From Ceratorhiza oryzae-sativae (Eukaryota > Basidiomycota > Agaricomycetes > Cantharellales > Ceratobasidiaceae): 64,000 nt of DNA. Shown one piece after another: positions 22,611 to 35,309 of the stretch (its first letter is position 1; each line of letters opens with the position of its first letter). A model generated the notes under the pieces. That model made no database searches. It saw only the letters and a list, made by a program, of their open reading frames with translations, and was not told the origin of the DNA. Where the stretch lies: the NCBI GenBank assembly GCA_030998015.1, contig JARWMV010000072.1, forward strand, positions 1 to 64,000, read 5' to 3'. A program made the translations under genes and the position numbers.

Positions 22611-24533
22611 TTATGCGTAGACATAGCACAGAGGCCAACTGCGAGTATCTAGTACATCGCCAATGCTATAGGAATCATACATGCCTGTGACGCGTGTCAA
22701 CCCACTTCTGCGACTGTCAAATAAATTCCATGATACTTACCAGCGGTTGGTATCATGTCCGTCTTATTGAGCCACGGAGGTTGACCGTTAGGAAACTCGG
22801 CCACCGCAGAGATGTTCTGTGCCAAGAACCCTTAGCTGTTGAGCAAGAGCCGAATTTCAATATTCACCTGAACAGAGCCACCGCGGAAGGCTTGCTTGTT
22901 GCGTGGATTCTTTTCCTGCCACAGCCACCAGAGACGATCAATGTTCTGTCATCATCCCTTTAAGCTACTATCAGGCAGTATAAGGTTTGCTACTGACACC
23001 ATGATGCATATGGAACATCGGCTGGGCGATGATGCAGTTTGTCAACCGTCATGATCAAAGGTCCAGCCGAAAAAACTCACTTCGTTTGCTGAGAATGTCG
23101 GCGCGCCCTCGACCGGGCATACTGTGGTATTGGAAGATCCCTTGGGGCAAAGCCCTGCTAGGTCGCTAAACCGGGAAATCAGTCCTATGAGCTATGTAAC
23201 GCCGAGGATATGTGCTGACCCTCCTACAATCACATGGACAGCGCCATGCATCCCTATAAACCCCTCCATGTATGCTTGGAATGCCGTAAAGTTTCCAGTC
23301 TGAATATTGAGTAGTTTTTTGACTTCTTGCGGAGTAAAGGTCGAGACTGCAGAAACATTGGAAATCCCAAGAAACCCAGGGTACGGCCGATATTGGCGAC
23401 GGAGCTTGTGTGATCTGCAGAGGAAACGGTTAAATCTGGTGACTTCGACGATTCGCCCCAGTGTAACGCACATGGGGTAAGCAAAAGTTAGATCCAGCCC
23501 ACCAGTTTTCACGGTAAAGTCACTGTCGAGGATCATTATAAGAAAACGACCAGGTCCCTGAGAGGGTCTCCGATTGCCTACTCATTTGGATCGCCAAATC
23601 CTCCAAGTCCGGCAACTCGATCCGTGTCCCACATCCTGGTGTTTTCGAAGTCCTGAGTGTCTGTAAAGACACTTGGTCACTATTTGACTATCGGTCTCGA
23701 CAGTTTAGTTGAGACTGACCTTTCTCCCATGCTATGGATTGGCGACAGAACAGTGATAAATCCGGGCGCCACAGTTGTAAAGATTAAACTACTCACCCCA
23801 ATCTACAGGAGAAGATTTAACGGCAACAAAGTTTGACATGGCTAAAACACTCACATGGCGCAACGCCCTTGTAGCCACATTGTTTACGTAGGGCGTTCGT
23901 CCACTGGTGCACGTAGAGACTAGTCAAACCTGAGGTTAGGCTACATCATTTGAAAGCGATAGGTCTAGGTCCACTGACCGGTGCCATGGTAGGAAAAGAC
24001 CGGTAAAGTGGATGATGGCTTTGTGAAATTTATCAGCGCTTCGTGAAATCGATGGCGATTGATGATACCTACGGTTGAGATTCATGTGCCTACCGGATTG
24101 ATGATCAGCACCGACTCGTGACACCCGGGATAGAAAAACACCTACACATATACGAGGTCATCGTAATAGGTTGAATTTTCGTTCACTGGGGCAATCTGAG
24201 AGAGAAATCATCAACTGAACACCAAATTAATCACTGAGGGTGAGGAACATACGATATCAAACGGCGAGCCCGTTTCCGAAGTATTAAGAGGAGGATTCAG
24301 CTTCCCGGACCTCGGAACTTTGTTTAGACACTGGAAGACCTTAGCATCTCCTAGTCCTCGCTGGCTTCATAGAGATGGCTTACATTGACGGCGTCGATCC
24401 AGGCTTTGCGCTGTGCTCGGGACAAAGCACGCCATTCTTTGCGAACCTCTAAGGAAGAGCAAGTCTTGGGAGGTTGGGTGCTTGCGACGACGGCAGTTAG
24501 CACTGAGATGACGAGATAGAGAAATGGTTTCAT
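22611..24533 (-). CDS. Secreted tyrosinase (polyphenol oxidase) B, about 16 exons
   Basis: Tandem paralogue of tyrosinase A with the same exon plan. Signal peptide starts MKPFLYLVISVLTAVV, followed by CSSLEVRKEWRALSRAQRKA. Copper ligands: HMNLN, HFTGLFLPWHR (CuA), GMHGAVHVIVGG and MFHMHHGNIDRLWW (CuB). The residue after the HH pair is Gly where A has Ala. The protein ends WPLCYVYA. Exons 23797-23802 (6 nt) and 23720-23731 (12 nt) match A in place and length. A TATTTAA at 24594-24600 (minus strand) is about 61 nt before the ATG. Likely roles are melanin or phenolic oxidation; substrate cannot be told from sequence. Confidence 0.85.
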
Positions 24534-27271
24534 TGTGAGCCTTCAAACGATAATTCCCAGTTCGAGTGAGAACGTTGGACAGGAGTGGGTGACTTAAATA
24601 CAAATGGATAGCACCCCATTCTGCAAGGCCACACTGTTGAGGAAATATTGCCACACGTGAATGAAATGCCTCGCTGAGTTGGTTCTCTCGGCGATGGCCC
24701 ACCGGGAACGGTGAGCATCGCCCATGCAATAAACGGTAGCTGGAGCTGTTATGGCGGAGAAGAAGCGCAATAGACTTTCCCCAGTAAAGAAGCAAGATGG
24801 AAGCCAACCAGGGGCGGCGCTCATTTACCCACGCTTCCGTGCCACTGGGTTTATGCCGTGATCACTGCCAAGCCATCCAAGTCGCCCAAAGCCAAGAACT
24901 TGAAGTCTGCTACCTAATCTATGTCGGGGAATGGTCGGAAGTAGGCGGGGTGAACACCCCGAGACAACGAAGCTCGTCTCAAACGGTTCCTACCGATTTC
25001 TGATTTTGATCCCTGCTGGAGAGGTACGAACTGAGAAGCAGAGAAGGCGGGACCAGTAGGGGTGCGAATATGTATTGGGGCGTCGCGTAGCTTTCCAAAA
25101 GAATCTGAATACGATCGATATGTCGGATATGATTGCCCGTGAGTGCGAGGCGAGCAGGATCAATGCACAAGGTTATCCGTGGTGTGCGGCTAAGCTTATT
25201 TGCCTGGATGTGGGGCTTCTGTTTCCTGACCCAGCCTAGATCGCCACATGGCCGGGCGCTTGGGGCAGCACAGCCTCACATGCTGAATCCATCGCCCCCA
25301 CCCTGCACAATGATCCTCGGCCGAAGACCGCGGGCTCTTCTTGTCATATAAATTGTCTTCCCGGAGTATCTGTTCCTCCGGCTCAAGGTTCTCCGCCGTT
25401 GGCCCCTGCTTTCAGAAGCCAAGCCAACACCAAAAGTTGGATTCTCGTTGGATCAATGCCTCTGGTTCTTCCCTCTCCATATGGTCAGACCTCGATCCAC
25501 ATACCCGACGAAATGACTTGTCAGATTAACATGACAACCACTTGTCGCACTTGCTCGCTGTTGACGGTATTGCTTGACATAAACTATATCATAAACTCGC
25601 GTTCTCGCTATACTCTACCGATCATTTCGTTCAGGTCCGCATTGCATGCTAAAATGCCCCTATCGGCCAATATGCAAATGCAGGGACGACCCGGCCGGGC
25701 CTCTATCACGGCAGGGCGGTTCGATCACACGATGACGCAAATCGTGAACGGAGGCGGAATACCAAGCGGTGAATGGCCGTAACTATTCCCTCAGATAAAC
25801 TAGAACTATGTCGCGGCGAGGATGAATATAACTGCTCTATGATGTTCATGTTGATGGTGCTCCCTCTTTGGAGGACTATGATACGGAGGCGACCGCTCCT
25901 GTGGAAAGTGTAGCATTAGAACCACACATACACAATCTCGGTGGCTCCTTCGCTCGGTCCGTGCGGTTTGACACTTGGCTTTCTGCAAGTTCAATAAATC
26001 GAACAAACTCAAGCAGTTTCGCATCGTTCCCAGCCTGCCGTATCCAGAGCTGATTGGTCCCAGATTAGCTGACCCCCTGCAATCGAGGTTGATTCTGGCG
26101 TTTTTTGCCTAGGAAGCGAACCGTGGATGGCGCTCGTCACATCAAGAATCAAACACATAACCTTATTACCATTCGGCCGTACGAATTAAGGGATGCCATG
26201 CCTTGGTATGATATGTGTTATCTACATTTTTTAGGTGCCGGGCTAAATCGAACAGTTTATTAAATTCTCCATGCATCCACCCCAATTCTACCATTTCATT
26301 TGACAGCCCAGGGCTTAGCAAATTTAATCAAGAGCAGCGGGAATCCCACACACAAACCCATAGCGCAGGCACCAATTCCACCGATCCAAATGGCGGGCTC
26401 ATTCGGAACGCTCAAAAGTATAGAAAGGTTAATTCACTCTACGTGCGCAACCGCCCTAAAGAGCCCAATTGCAGAGTTGGATAAATGGTACGCTCTGCGC
26501 ACAACTCCTTCTGGCCCATGCTGTGAGGTGGGCACAGTCTCTCCTTGTCTAGGAACCGCACAAGTCCCCACGAATTCTTGCTAGGTATTTACCCGAGTAA
26601 GGAATACGAAGGGAATCTAGGACGCCAGCACCGACCTACAGTAAACCGAAACGTATATATTTTAAATTTCTAATTTTACTCAAGCGCACCTTGAGCGATC
26701 CAAGCATTGATTTAGAAACATACTCAAGTCGAGGTGATATTATTCTTTTGGACATCTCTCCTACTATCCTCCGCTCATCACTCATAAAACGCGTACTCCC
26801 ATCCAGGTTCGAAATAGAATGTGAACAGAAGGAATCCATAGTTTGTCGGGGAGGGATAATCCAAACTGTGTGCAGTGGGTCACTATCCGGTAAGAATAAT
26901 TCATCTGTACAATGCAGGCGTTTTTATACAACAGGTCAGCTTGGGTGACCTCGGTCATAGTTGGGTCCTGAGCCTGACCCACGCCTTCCGATCGATCTGA
27001 GGCTTCGGGGTGGATTACGTATCGACTCTGCTTCAAATTTGTGACAATTTCATTGATGCCCAGGTTTCTCTCGTCGCATCCTATTGCTTTGCCCACTGGT
27101 TTCGGTCAGTCCACCGCTGCTGATGCCGTGATTTCAGGTGCTCATAAATTGCGGTTAGGGGAAGATTCCCCATCAGGGAGCTCATCGTGACTTCTTTGAT
27201 GCAAGGCAACCTGAGCCCCGTGTTGTGATTTTTCTCTCGCCCACTCGAGTGTGTCTCCGGCGGCTTACAGC
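24534..27271. other. 2.7-kb intergenic region; no gene recognised
   Basis: Beyond the tyrosinase B promoter I find only short open frames without signal, splice structure or family resemblance. Composition is ordinary. A small lineage-specific gene with several introns could be missed by eye. Confidence 0.4.
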
Positions 27272-29045
27272 ATGTTCGCGGGGCAGTTCTGCAACTCGGC
27301 ACCGATATTAACATTGCTAGCCACACTTGCATACGGCCAATCGTTGATACAAAAGGTGGTCGACGACACGTATATTTTCGACCTCATTCGGTTGGATGGC
27401 ATTCAATATTCGCCTCAGTGGTACACCGACGCGTACGATCCCCGCCGCAATCAAAGCACACTTCACACCTCGATTACCGCGGCCTCCAATCTCGTCTATT
27501 TTTTTCAAGGTGCCCCTTGTGATGGGATGTCTGCTCGTTAGCTGATGCTCATGATGAGTGGATAGGTAGCGCCATACATTACTATGCTGACCGGGATGTT
27601 CCACATGGGCCAGCTCGAATTTACCTCGATAGTGACACAGACGGCATTGAAGTACTATCGAACGCCTCAACCCTTTTATACCAACAATTATTGTGGAGTG
27701 CAGCAAACCTAGGGCCGGGGGACCACCAGCTTGTTATCAGTCATGCCGGTTTAAATGGACAATATATAGGGCTAGATTATCTTTTGTGAGCGACTTGGAT
27801 TGAACGTAGCCTTTCATACCTCTGAAGATCGGCAGGATCGAGTCCGATCATGGGTTTATTCCACAGCTTGCGGGACCGTGAGTGAATTTTCGTCTTGAGA
27901 ACGGCTGTCCCCGCGAATTGATGGTCGCTAGAGCTGCAGCTGTCGTTCCCCAAGAGGCTATTTTCGTTGACGACAATGATCCAAGACTCAGTTATTCGCT
28001 AGGCTGGGATCCCGTTTTGGTAGCCAAGACCTTTTTGCCCCAGTTTAGCACCACTAACTGTCGCCTGTAGCCATCGCAGACTCTTGTAACATATTTTAAC
28101 AACACGATGCATAGGACAAACACGCCGGGCGCTACTGTCACCCTGAAATTCAACGGCACTGCTGTTTGGTACTTTACCGACTTGCAGCTGGTGCACGGCA
28201 AGGTCAACATCACTCTGGACGACAAGCAAAGCTGGGTTATATATGGAAATACTGGCCAACAGGTGAACATATTCTTAGCCCCGATGATCCAGGACGTAAA
28301 TTTGGTGCATTCTCCAGCTTCAGCAGAGAATGATTTGGAATGTTACGGACCTATCTTACGGCGAACATAAAGTAGTCCTTACGCATTTCGACGAGGCCAG
28401 CACCTGGATGACGCTCGATTTCTTTAGGTATGCGTTTATTAGCGTCGCCAAATCGATTAGGCTAATGGTCCTTTCAATACAGATATTTGCCTGGGTACGT
28501 GCTGTATCTGAATCAGCTTCGCGTATCTAATCCCGAAATGGCTGTTACAGAAACCCTCCACTGCCGACTTCACCAAGCCGAATACCTATTGGAGCGGTTG
28601 CCGGTGCAACCGTTGGAGGTTTAGCTCTGTTGGTTGCAGCGGGGGTAATTTTATTATGGCTACGTCGCCGTCGCCTTGATCGCAAAGCAAAGTCGTATTT
28701 TGAAAGCGGTAAATTTGCTTCGCCCCCTTTAATAAATCAGGCACCTGTGCCGGCATACGGCTATGTATCTCGCCCGTTTAATATGCAAGCAGTTGCCTCC
28801 ACGGCTCAAGAGAACAATACACAAGGTCAGTGGCTTGTTCAAACTATATCAAAATTCTAGAGATAACGCGTTCTGTAGGTTCCGGGTCTAGAAGAGTGGT
28901 GAAAGGCATCCCGGTGGATCGGCCCCAAGAACAGGCGACACACTTCGGGCCTCCCACTTCGGTTGCGACCTCTGACAGCACGCAATCAACGCGCTCGGAC
29001 AGTTTGCAAGAAAGATATGATGATAGTCCTCCTGAATACTCTTAA
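27272..29045 (+). CDS. Single-pass membrane protein with two repeated extracellular domains
   Basis: Exons: 27272-27509, 27566-27785, 27836-27877, 27932-28019, 28080-28262, 28324-28427, 28483-28494, 28551-28825, 28879-29045 (1,329 nt, 442 aa). All introns are GT-AG and all phases agree. Layout: signal peptide; first domain (VDDTYIFDLIRLDGIQYSPQW to LLWSAANLGPGDHQLV); second domain (VDDNDPRLSYSLGWD to WNVTDLSYGEHKVVLTHF); Pro/Ser linker; one membrane helix (VGGLALLVAAGVILLWL) followed by RRRR; cytoplasmic tail ending DDSPPEYS. The layout is common in Agaricomycetes, with jelly-roll-like domains, but I know no assigned function. The 12-nt exon 28483-28494 is notable. A surface sensor or adhesion role is inference only. 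Confidence 0.8.
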
Positions 29046-30085
29046 AATTGGAGTTCACTGCTGGATGTCACTCGTGGCTGTGCGCATGTAGTCATGTAAT
29101 TTGTGCCGAAGTATTTACGCATAGTAATGGAAGTCTTATTGGAGAGCGAGTTTCCACCTAACCACCATGTATCCTGCCCGCTGACTCAGGTTTGACAACT
29201 ATCCCTGGTCTCTTTTTAGCCCTTTTGTATAGTACTGTTATGGCGATAGTGCGCACATTGCGGACCCTACTAACCCGAGACAGAAATCTCTTGCATGACT
29301 CCTAAAATATATTCTGCCTTTACCAAGCCATTCCAGGCTCTAGATCTCTAAGGAGACCCAAAACGCTCATTCGTGATACCTGTCAGTAACTGCGCAGCAT
29401 ATAAACTGGGATAAAAGCTAATCAAGAGATCAGAGAATGTGGTCGTCAACGCACACAACCGGTCTCCCTCGTGTATCTGAGCCACTCGGGTGTGTGGTTA
29501 TTTGTGCATGTTTGCCACACATCCGAGAAGGTTGACAAATTATCACTCGGCCTCGAGTCTCGATGTCACCTTCGTGATTCTCGTGCTCAACCACTTGGCC
29601 TGTTGTCCTTACAATACGAGGTGGAGTCTGAGGATTCCAAAAAGGAAAATCAGAATGGGAAGCCTCACAGTCACAAGAAACAACGGAATCGCGTTTTAGA
29701 GCAGACTTAGTTTTCGAGATTGTGCATACAGCTATAGTTCAAAGACCAGATGGCCATGTCTGCCTTGGCTGTGTGTAGTACTAGAATACTCTTTAAGCCC
29801 ATGATCGAGTATAGACGGCTAGCCAGACATGGTCGTATGTTCAGGTCCCGATCGATGCTGGAGGTACTGGCGCTCACTCTGCTCACGGAAGAGAGATACC
29901 AGGCCGGTTGTCGCAAGCCCGATTGGTTCGACCTTGAGCCCGCAGACGATGGGCAAGTGGAGCCGATAACGGAGAGTCAGCACCGTCGACCTATTGCCAT
30001 CCTGGGATTGATTGTGCCTGGAACGAGCGCTTGACGTCCTTGAATGATGCATATATATTCTAAGTGAGACCATATTCCTGGATCC
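29046..30085. other. Intergenic; dispersed repeat copy at 29082-29182
   Basis: It contains the second copy of the ~100-bp repeat also seen at 19722-19822. An ATG-initiated 94-codon frame at 29750-30034 has no recognisable feature and is not called as a gene. Confidence 0.4.
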
Positions 30086-30617
30086 ATGGCTCCAATGAAT
30101 TCTAGCACCCCGGATCCCGAATTGACTGCTGCTGTAGGTTCTCTGAAAGAAATTTCCGAGAAGTGCACCAGTTGGATGGGCCGATTCAAACAAAGGTTGG
30201 GGGTAATTGCCGACGAAGTTGGGGTTACCGACCAATTGTTGCTGCGACTCGCACAAAGCGTAGAATTGCAGAGGTTTGGCTTGGCGGTGGTGAGCACATT
30301 GCTACTGCTTAGCCGGATGCATTGGAACTAACAACACCTAGCACTGTACTCCTAGGGTTCATGAGGCTCGAGGTATGTATCAACCTGATAGGATTCGCCA
30401 TTTTGATCCAAAATCCGCATAGGGGGGCACGATTTCGTGCTCGAGTTCAGGTCATACCTGAGCAGGAGTCACCGACCGCGTCTAACAAATGTACGGCTGT
30501 ACCTGCAAGCAAAGATTAAGAGTGCTCATGGGGTTTATCCGATTCTGTGCGCAACGTATTCCCGTGGAATGATCACTAGCCTACTCATCCCTTTGCGTAT
30601 AGCTCAAACCTAGTTAG

Positions 30618-31082
30618 GGGTGGTGTAACTACGACGCTAACGCAATTCAACCTGTTGGAAGACACCGTTTCATATTATGGATACGGAGAGGTATGATTCT
30701 ATGTTTTTTGGATTGCCTGCCAACTCGGCTCACACTGAAAGTAGGACAACTTGCACGTGAATGGAGGGTGAGTGACACCGTACTCTCTTGCCGTATCTGG
30801 GGGCTCGTTTAAGAAAAATCAAGGTACATACTCTATGGCGAAAAGGAGATATTGTGCATACCCATCAAGACAATGCACCGCTGGCGTCAAGAGGCCCTTG
30901 ATGGAGCCAAGACGAAGCGCAAAATAAGGAAATCGAGGTCAGGGATGCCATCTCTGTATGCACAGAACGTATACTTGACGGAGCAAGTGGAGAAATATTC
31001 GGAGAAATACCCGTTGGAAAGAATCCTGACGCGCAAGTGGAGAAGAGATTTTATGGACAGGCACAGAAGGATGTATTACTGA
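30618..31082 (+). CDS. Uncharacterised spliced gene, 3' exons only resolved
   Basis: Three consecutive exons fit GT-AG signals and a common frame: 30618-30690, 30745-30767, 30824-31082. They read LLEDTVSYYGYGE, DNLHVNG, then GYILYGEKEIL and a very basic tail (AKTKRKIRKSRSG, RKWRRDF) ending at 31082. Upstream exons probably lie within 30086-30540 (a start near 30086, and a block reading FVLEFRSYLSRSHRPR), but I could not join them without ambiguity. I do not recognise the family. The basic tail would suit nucleic-acid binding or nuclear entry; that is inference. Confidence 0.35.
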
Positions 31083-31418
31083 AATAAAGGGCGTGGCAAG
31101 GCTGATATATGTGTATTGATATTTGGAAGGTTGACGACAATTGGGTTATTTATATGATAGGGTATCATACAGGCGCCGGGCCGATGAATTAAGAAACGAA
31201 AATCCGTGCCTTGTCGCGACCGATGGCATGGCTTACGGGCAAGGATGAGCGTTGTGTTTCGGGTGTGGCTAAGCAGTGGCGGGTGTGGCCGGGAACCCTG
31301 ACCACGTGATGGCGGGTGGGGGATTTGCCTCCGGCGAGGATCATCAAACCGACGCAGACCAGCAGGTGAGCGCGAGTCTCGCTCTGTCGGCTGGAGCTAA
31401 CTCGATGGGCAGAACGCA

Positions 31419-33636
31419 ATGGCGACGACAGATTCGACACCGGGGACACCGACCGGGACCGCTTCAACGCTGCCGACGCAGCGGTATGTGCCAGGGGCAC
31501 CTCCGCCCGTAGCCCCGACCAAGAGCCAGAAGAAGAAACAAAAGAGCAAGCTGAAAACGCTTGCGGCGTCTGCCCACGACGCCGCGCTCACGGATCATGC
31601 GCCCGACGCCGAGGACATCAAGGCGGGCAAGGTCGACCCGGCGCTGCTGGCTGGATCGGGCGCAGACACGGACGCCGAGGACACCAAGTCGGCGACTGCG
31701 TCTGTGGCTGCTCCAGTCGATCAAGAGAAGAGCATGGTGGTGGACGCGATTGCAAAGCGGCTCAAGACGTTGACCAAGAAGGCGGTGAGTCTCCGGTAGG
31801 TGCCCAACTCCTCCCGCTCATCCGAGTGCAGCAACGGGTCAAAGAGTACGACACGAGCTCCGAGCTCAACGACGACCAGAAGCAGGCGATACAGCATCTC
31901 CCGATCCTGAGGGCCAGATCAAGGAGCTGGAGAGCGTCAAGAAGACGGTCGAGGCAAGCGACGGTCGTGTGCCTGGATACGTGTGGCTCGCTCATCCATC
32001 AGCAGGGACTCGAGATCAGCCAGGCCAAGATTCGCGCGCAGGAACGTGCCGAGCGGAACAAGGAGCATGACCGGCGCGTGGCCGAAGCGACCCATCAGGC
32101 CGAGGTGAGTTGCGGTCTGGCGCGAGTGCGGGGAACCTCACCCATCCGATATAGGCTGCCCTGCTACCCCGCATCACGTCGCTCGTCTCGTTCCTCGCCC
32201 TCCGTCAGCTCTTGTCCCACTCGACGCCCAGCGACCTATCCATCAGCGAACAGGAGCGCGACGTCGTAGCAGCCGTGGGGGATGCGCTGCTCGCTCATCC
32301 GCCCAAGGGGCACGTCGAGGAAATCGTCAGAGGCTTCTTGAGCGGATCAGGCAGCTGGGAGGATGTCGAATGTGAGCTGATTTCGAATATCGCCCGTTTC
32401 GGATCCTGAGCAAAAGTGGAACTGTGCAGATTCTCGCCTTCTCGAAATCACTTCTCAATTCGCCGCCCCTCGCGCTCCCACTCCCATCCCCGATCCATCC
32501 ATCCCTCTCGACCCAACCGAACCAGATATCGCTCCTGAGGAACCCGCCGAACCCACCGAACCTGCTGCTCCCGAACCAGAGACCGAGCCCGAGTTCATCC
32601 CCAATGACCTCGGCATGCCAGCTCCGACCACGACCGGCGGGTTCCACTTTATGCAAGAGTCCGAACTCGAAGCGCCAGCAGATATGACGGAGAGCCAGGA
32701 GTGGGTGGCGGTCCAGCCCACAGTCAACTCGGAAGACGTCGCGGTCGATGCGGAAGAGGTCCAGGCGGAAATCGGTGCTCCGGCCAACGATGCCCCGTCT
32801 GGTGAAGTGGCCGGAGGAGTCACTGGTGGTGGAGCCCCGCTGGACTGGGCCAATGAGGGTGAAGACGAGTTGCCAGATATCGGTGGGCTTCAGGGTGAGT
32901 GTGGGTCCATCATCAGTTGGAGGCCTTCCGGTTCTTTCGCTCTTCTCGGTTGACCCGATTGGCGTGAGCTAACACCCACATTCCTTGCAGCTACATTTGG
33001 CGGCTCTGGTTCTCAGACCCCCATCGCTCAACCCCCTGCTACCGTACAAACTACGGCTTCTGCAGGTGGCGGCCCTGCAACCGACGACGATGGTTTCACT
33101 GCGATTCAGAACCGACGCGGGCATAGCCAGCGTGGTTCATTTGCTGGAGAACGCGGATATCGTGGCCGTGGCCGCGGTCGCGGTGCATTTCGCGGCGGTG
33201 AAGGAGGCGGTTATAGGCAGCGCGATGGCGAGGGAGGAGGATACCGGCAGCGCGAGGGAGGAGAGGGCGGCGAGGGCGGAGAAGGCGGCGGGTACCGTGG
33301 ACGGGGAGGCTACCGCGGTGGATATCGCGGTGGCGAGGGTGGAGAGGGAGGTGAAGGAGGTGAGGGTCGCGGACGGGGTGGATATCGCGGTGGAGGTGAG
33401 GGTGGAGGGCGTGGCCGTGGATACAGCGGTGGATGGTCCCAAGGCGAGGGTCGGGGTGGGCGAGGCGGACGTGGAGAGTACCGCGGTGGAGGTGAGAGGC
33501 GAGGAAGTGGTGAGTCAACTCACGCAAGACGAGCCCCATGGCCCAACTTAATATCTGGTTCATAACAGGTTACAGAGGCCGTGGTGGTACGCCTGGAGGG
33601 GCTACACCGACTGCCGAGAGTACAGCTCAGCCATGA
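31419..33636 (+). CDS. Caprin-like RNA-binding protein with C-terminal RGG repeats
   Basis: Exons: 31419-31784, 31832 to about 31965, 32003-32104, 32155-32371, 32430-32894, 32991-33509, 33569-33636. The N-terminal part is Lys/Ala-rich (KSQKKKQKSKLK). A Caprin-style helical region follows (KRLKTLTKKA, QQRVKEYDTSSELNDDQKQA, then a coiled coil with QIKELESVKKT). A helical domain (ITSLVSFLALRQLL) and a Pro/Glu-rich linker come next, with EWVAVQ near its end. The tail is a long Arg-Gly-Gly-Tyr repeat, a typical disordered RNA-binding region. Known Caprins act in mRNA granules. The frame breaks once near 31908 (CCTGAGGG where one more G would keep the coiled coil in frame), so the exon 2 end is uncertain. 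Confidence 0.7.
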
Positions 33637-35299
33637 CCTCACCCCGAGTGTGTGGACCACTGGCCCGAAGGACACAGTCATGTGATGAGAAGTTCGCTGG
33701 AAAATAGTTTCGACGTTCTGCAATCTTGTACGATGCTATGCTGAATCAATGTAGTTTGCATTACTGGCAGAAGTGTCATGAGCCACAACCTGGTCAACAT
33801 CTGCTTACACAATTGATTGAAAGGAGTACACGGTTTTGGTATCGACCCAAGTTCATCCACCGACTCGGCTGTTGTAGGCGGTGCTCGAGCCCTTTCGGGC
33901 ATCTCCTGAACCAAAACCGCTGGAGGTCACTAGGAATTATGATCGCTTATAGCACGGCCAGCGCAACTAGTGCGTCGGCGAAACCGTATTGGCTACTTAG
34001 CGCCGGGGTGCTCTATCTACTGATAGTAGCGTCCTGCCCGCTACCGTGCTACTTAGAATCACCCTCGCCTGTCCGGTCCCCCCTGGGAATGCCCAGAATA
34101 ATAGTCAAGCGACATCGCTTTGTTTGGTAGAAAGCATACGACGATGGGCTACCCATACGTCTCCTGCGTATCTCACACACACTCTGCATAGTGTGCTAGA
34201 AAACACCTATGGCAGCTACCGCGTTTAAGAATATGACTATGCTACACGTTAGAGTGACATCAGCAAAAACACAAATTTTTTCTGAGATCTACAGAAGCTA
34301 CAGTTGCTACATAGCTCCACCGTAGATCTACATATAATGGCTTATTCAACAGTAGATTTGGTTGTTTCAATCCCTCATAATCTGTTAATTTTGTATAGTT
34401 ACGTGGATTAGGCTGATCTAGGGAGCACTACAGAGATGCTACAGAGCTACTGGAGCTACTTTGCCCAACGCGACGTGCTTGTGAGTACTGTTACTGAATG
34501 CTACATGCCGTCCAAGCATCCTCAAGCTCCTTCTGGAGGTAGCAACCCCTGTGCTGATCCTTGCATAGGGCTGGTATCACACCAACCAGGTCTTCGAGTT
34601 GTGTACCTGCAAACCGGTTGACTAAAGAAATCAGCCGTTAAAAACATAGTCAAGGATAAATACGGGACGAGTTACTTACACTATCAGTCAATATCGCCAC
34701 GCTTGTGCTTGGTACCGTGCAGCCCGCACCACAGTTCACTCGATTTTTTCCCGGCGCTGTCCAGGCGGGATGGGGCGGGACGGGGCGGGACAGAGCGGGA
34801 TGGCGCAGGGACGCGTCTGGGATAATGCTCGAGGGACAGGGCGGGACAGGTTCAGGAAATTCGGCATCCCGCACCGTCCTTCCCTGTCCCTTGATATTCT
34901 TTTTCCATCCCGGGCCTGTCCTGCGATATCCTTCCTTATCTAGCCATATCATGTAATCTTAAAATAATTACTATTATTCGTTTATAGTCAGTACATGCCC
35001 AGAACGATAAGTCTCCGCCCAAGCCAGTCGTGGCGGTAGCCAATCCCTCGTTTTTCAGTCTCGAGAACTAGTTCGCCGCCCTGAAAAACGACAAGATAGT
35101 GGGTCAACACCCGGTCACATAAAGAACGGGCGCATGAACTCACTTCTTGCTTGGTTTCTCCCCCATCACCATACACGAACCAAATGGCCCCCCAATCGAG
35201 GCCTGTGACAACTGCGCGTCCAATCCCAGTCCAAATCGAAGCTGACAAAGAATCACTCGTACTTACGCCCAAGCTTGGTGGTTCAACCATGCGCAAACC
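33637..35299. other. Intergenic with a GGGAC-rich minisatellite (about 34766-34855)
   Basis: The stretch near 34766-34855 repeats GGGACGGGGCGGGACAG-like units; a C-rich complement follows to about 34925. Other open frames here are not convincing. A block at 34988-35341 on the minus strand is open for 117 codons but shows no domain I know. Confidence 0.5.
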
Positions 35300-35309
35300 A
35301 TGGTTCAGG

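Noticed and set aside
33726..34130. 134-codon plus-strand frame
   Set aside because: No domain, signal or splice context, and it lies in low-constraint DNA after the Caprin-like gene.
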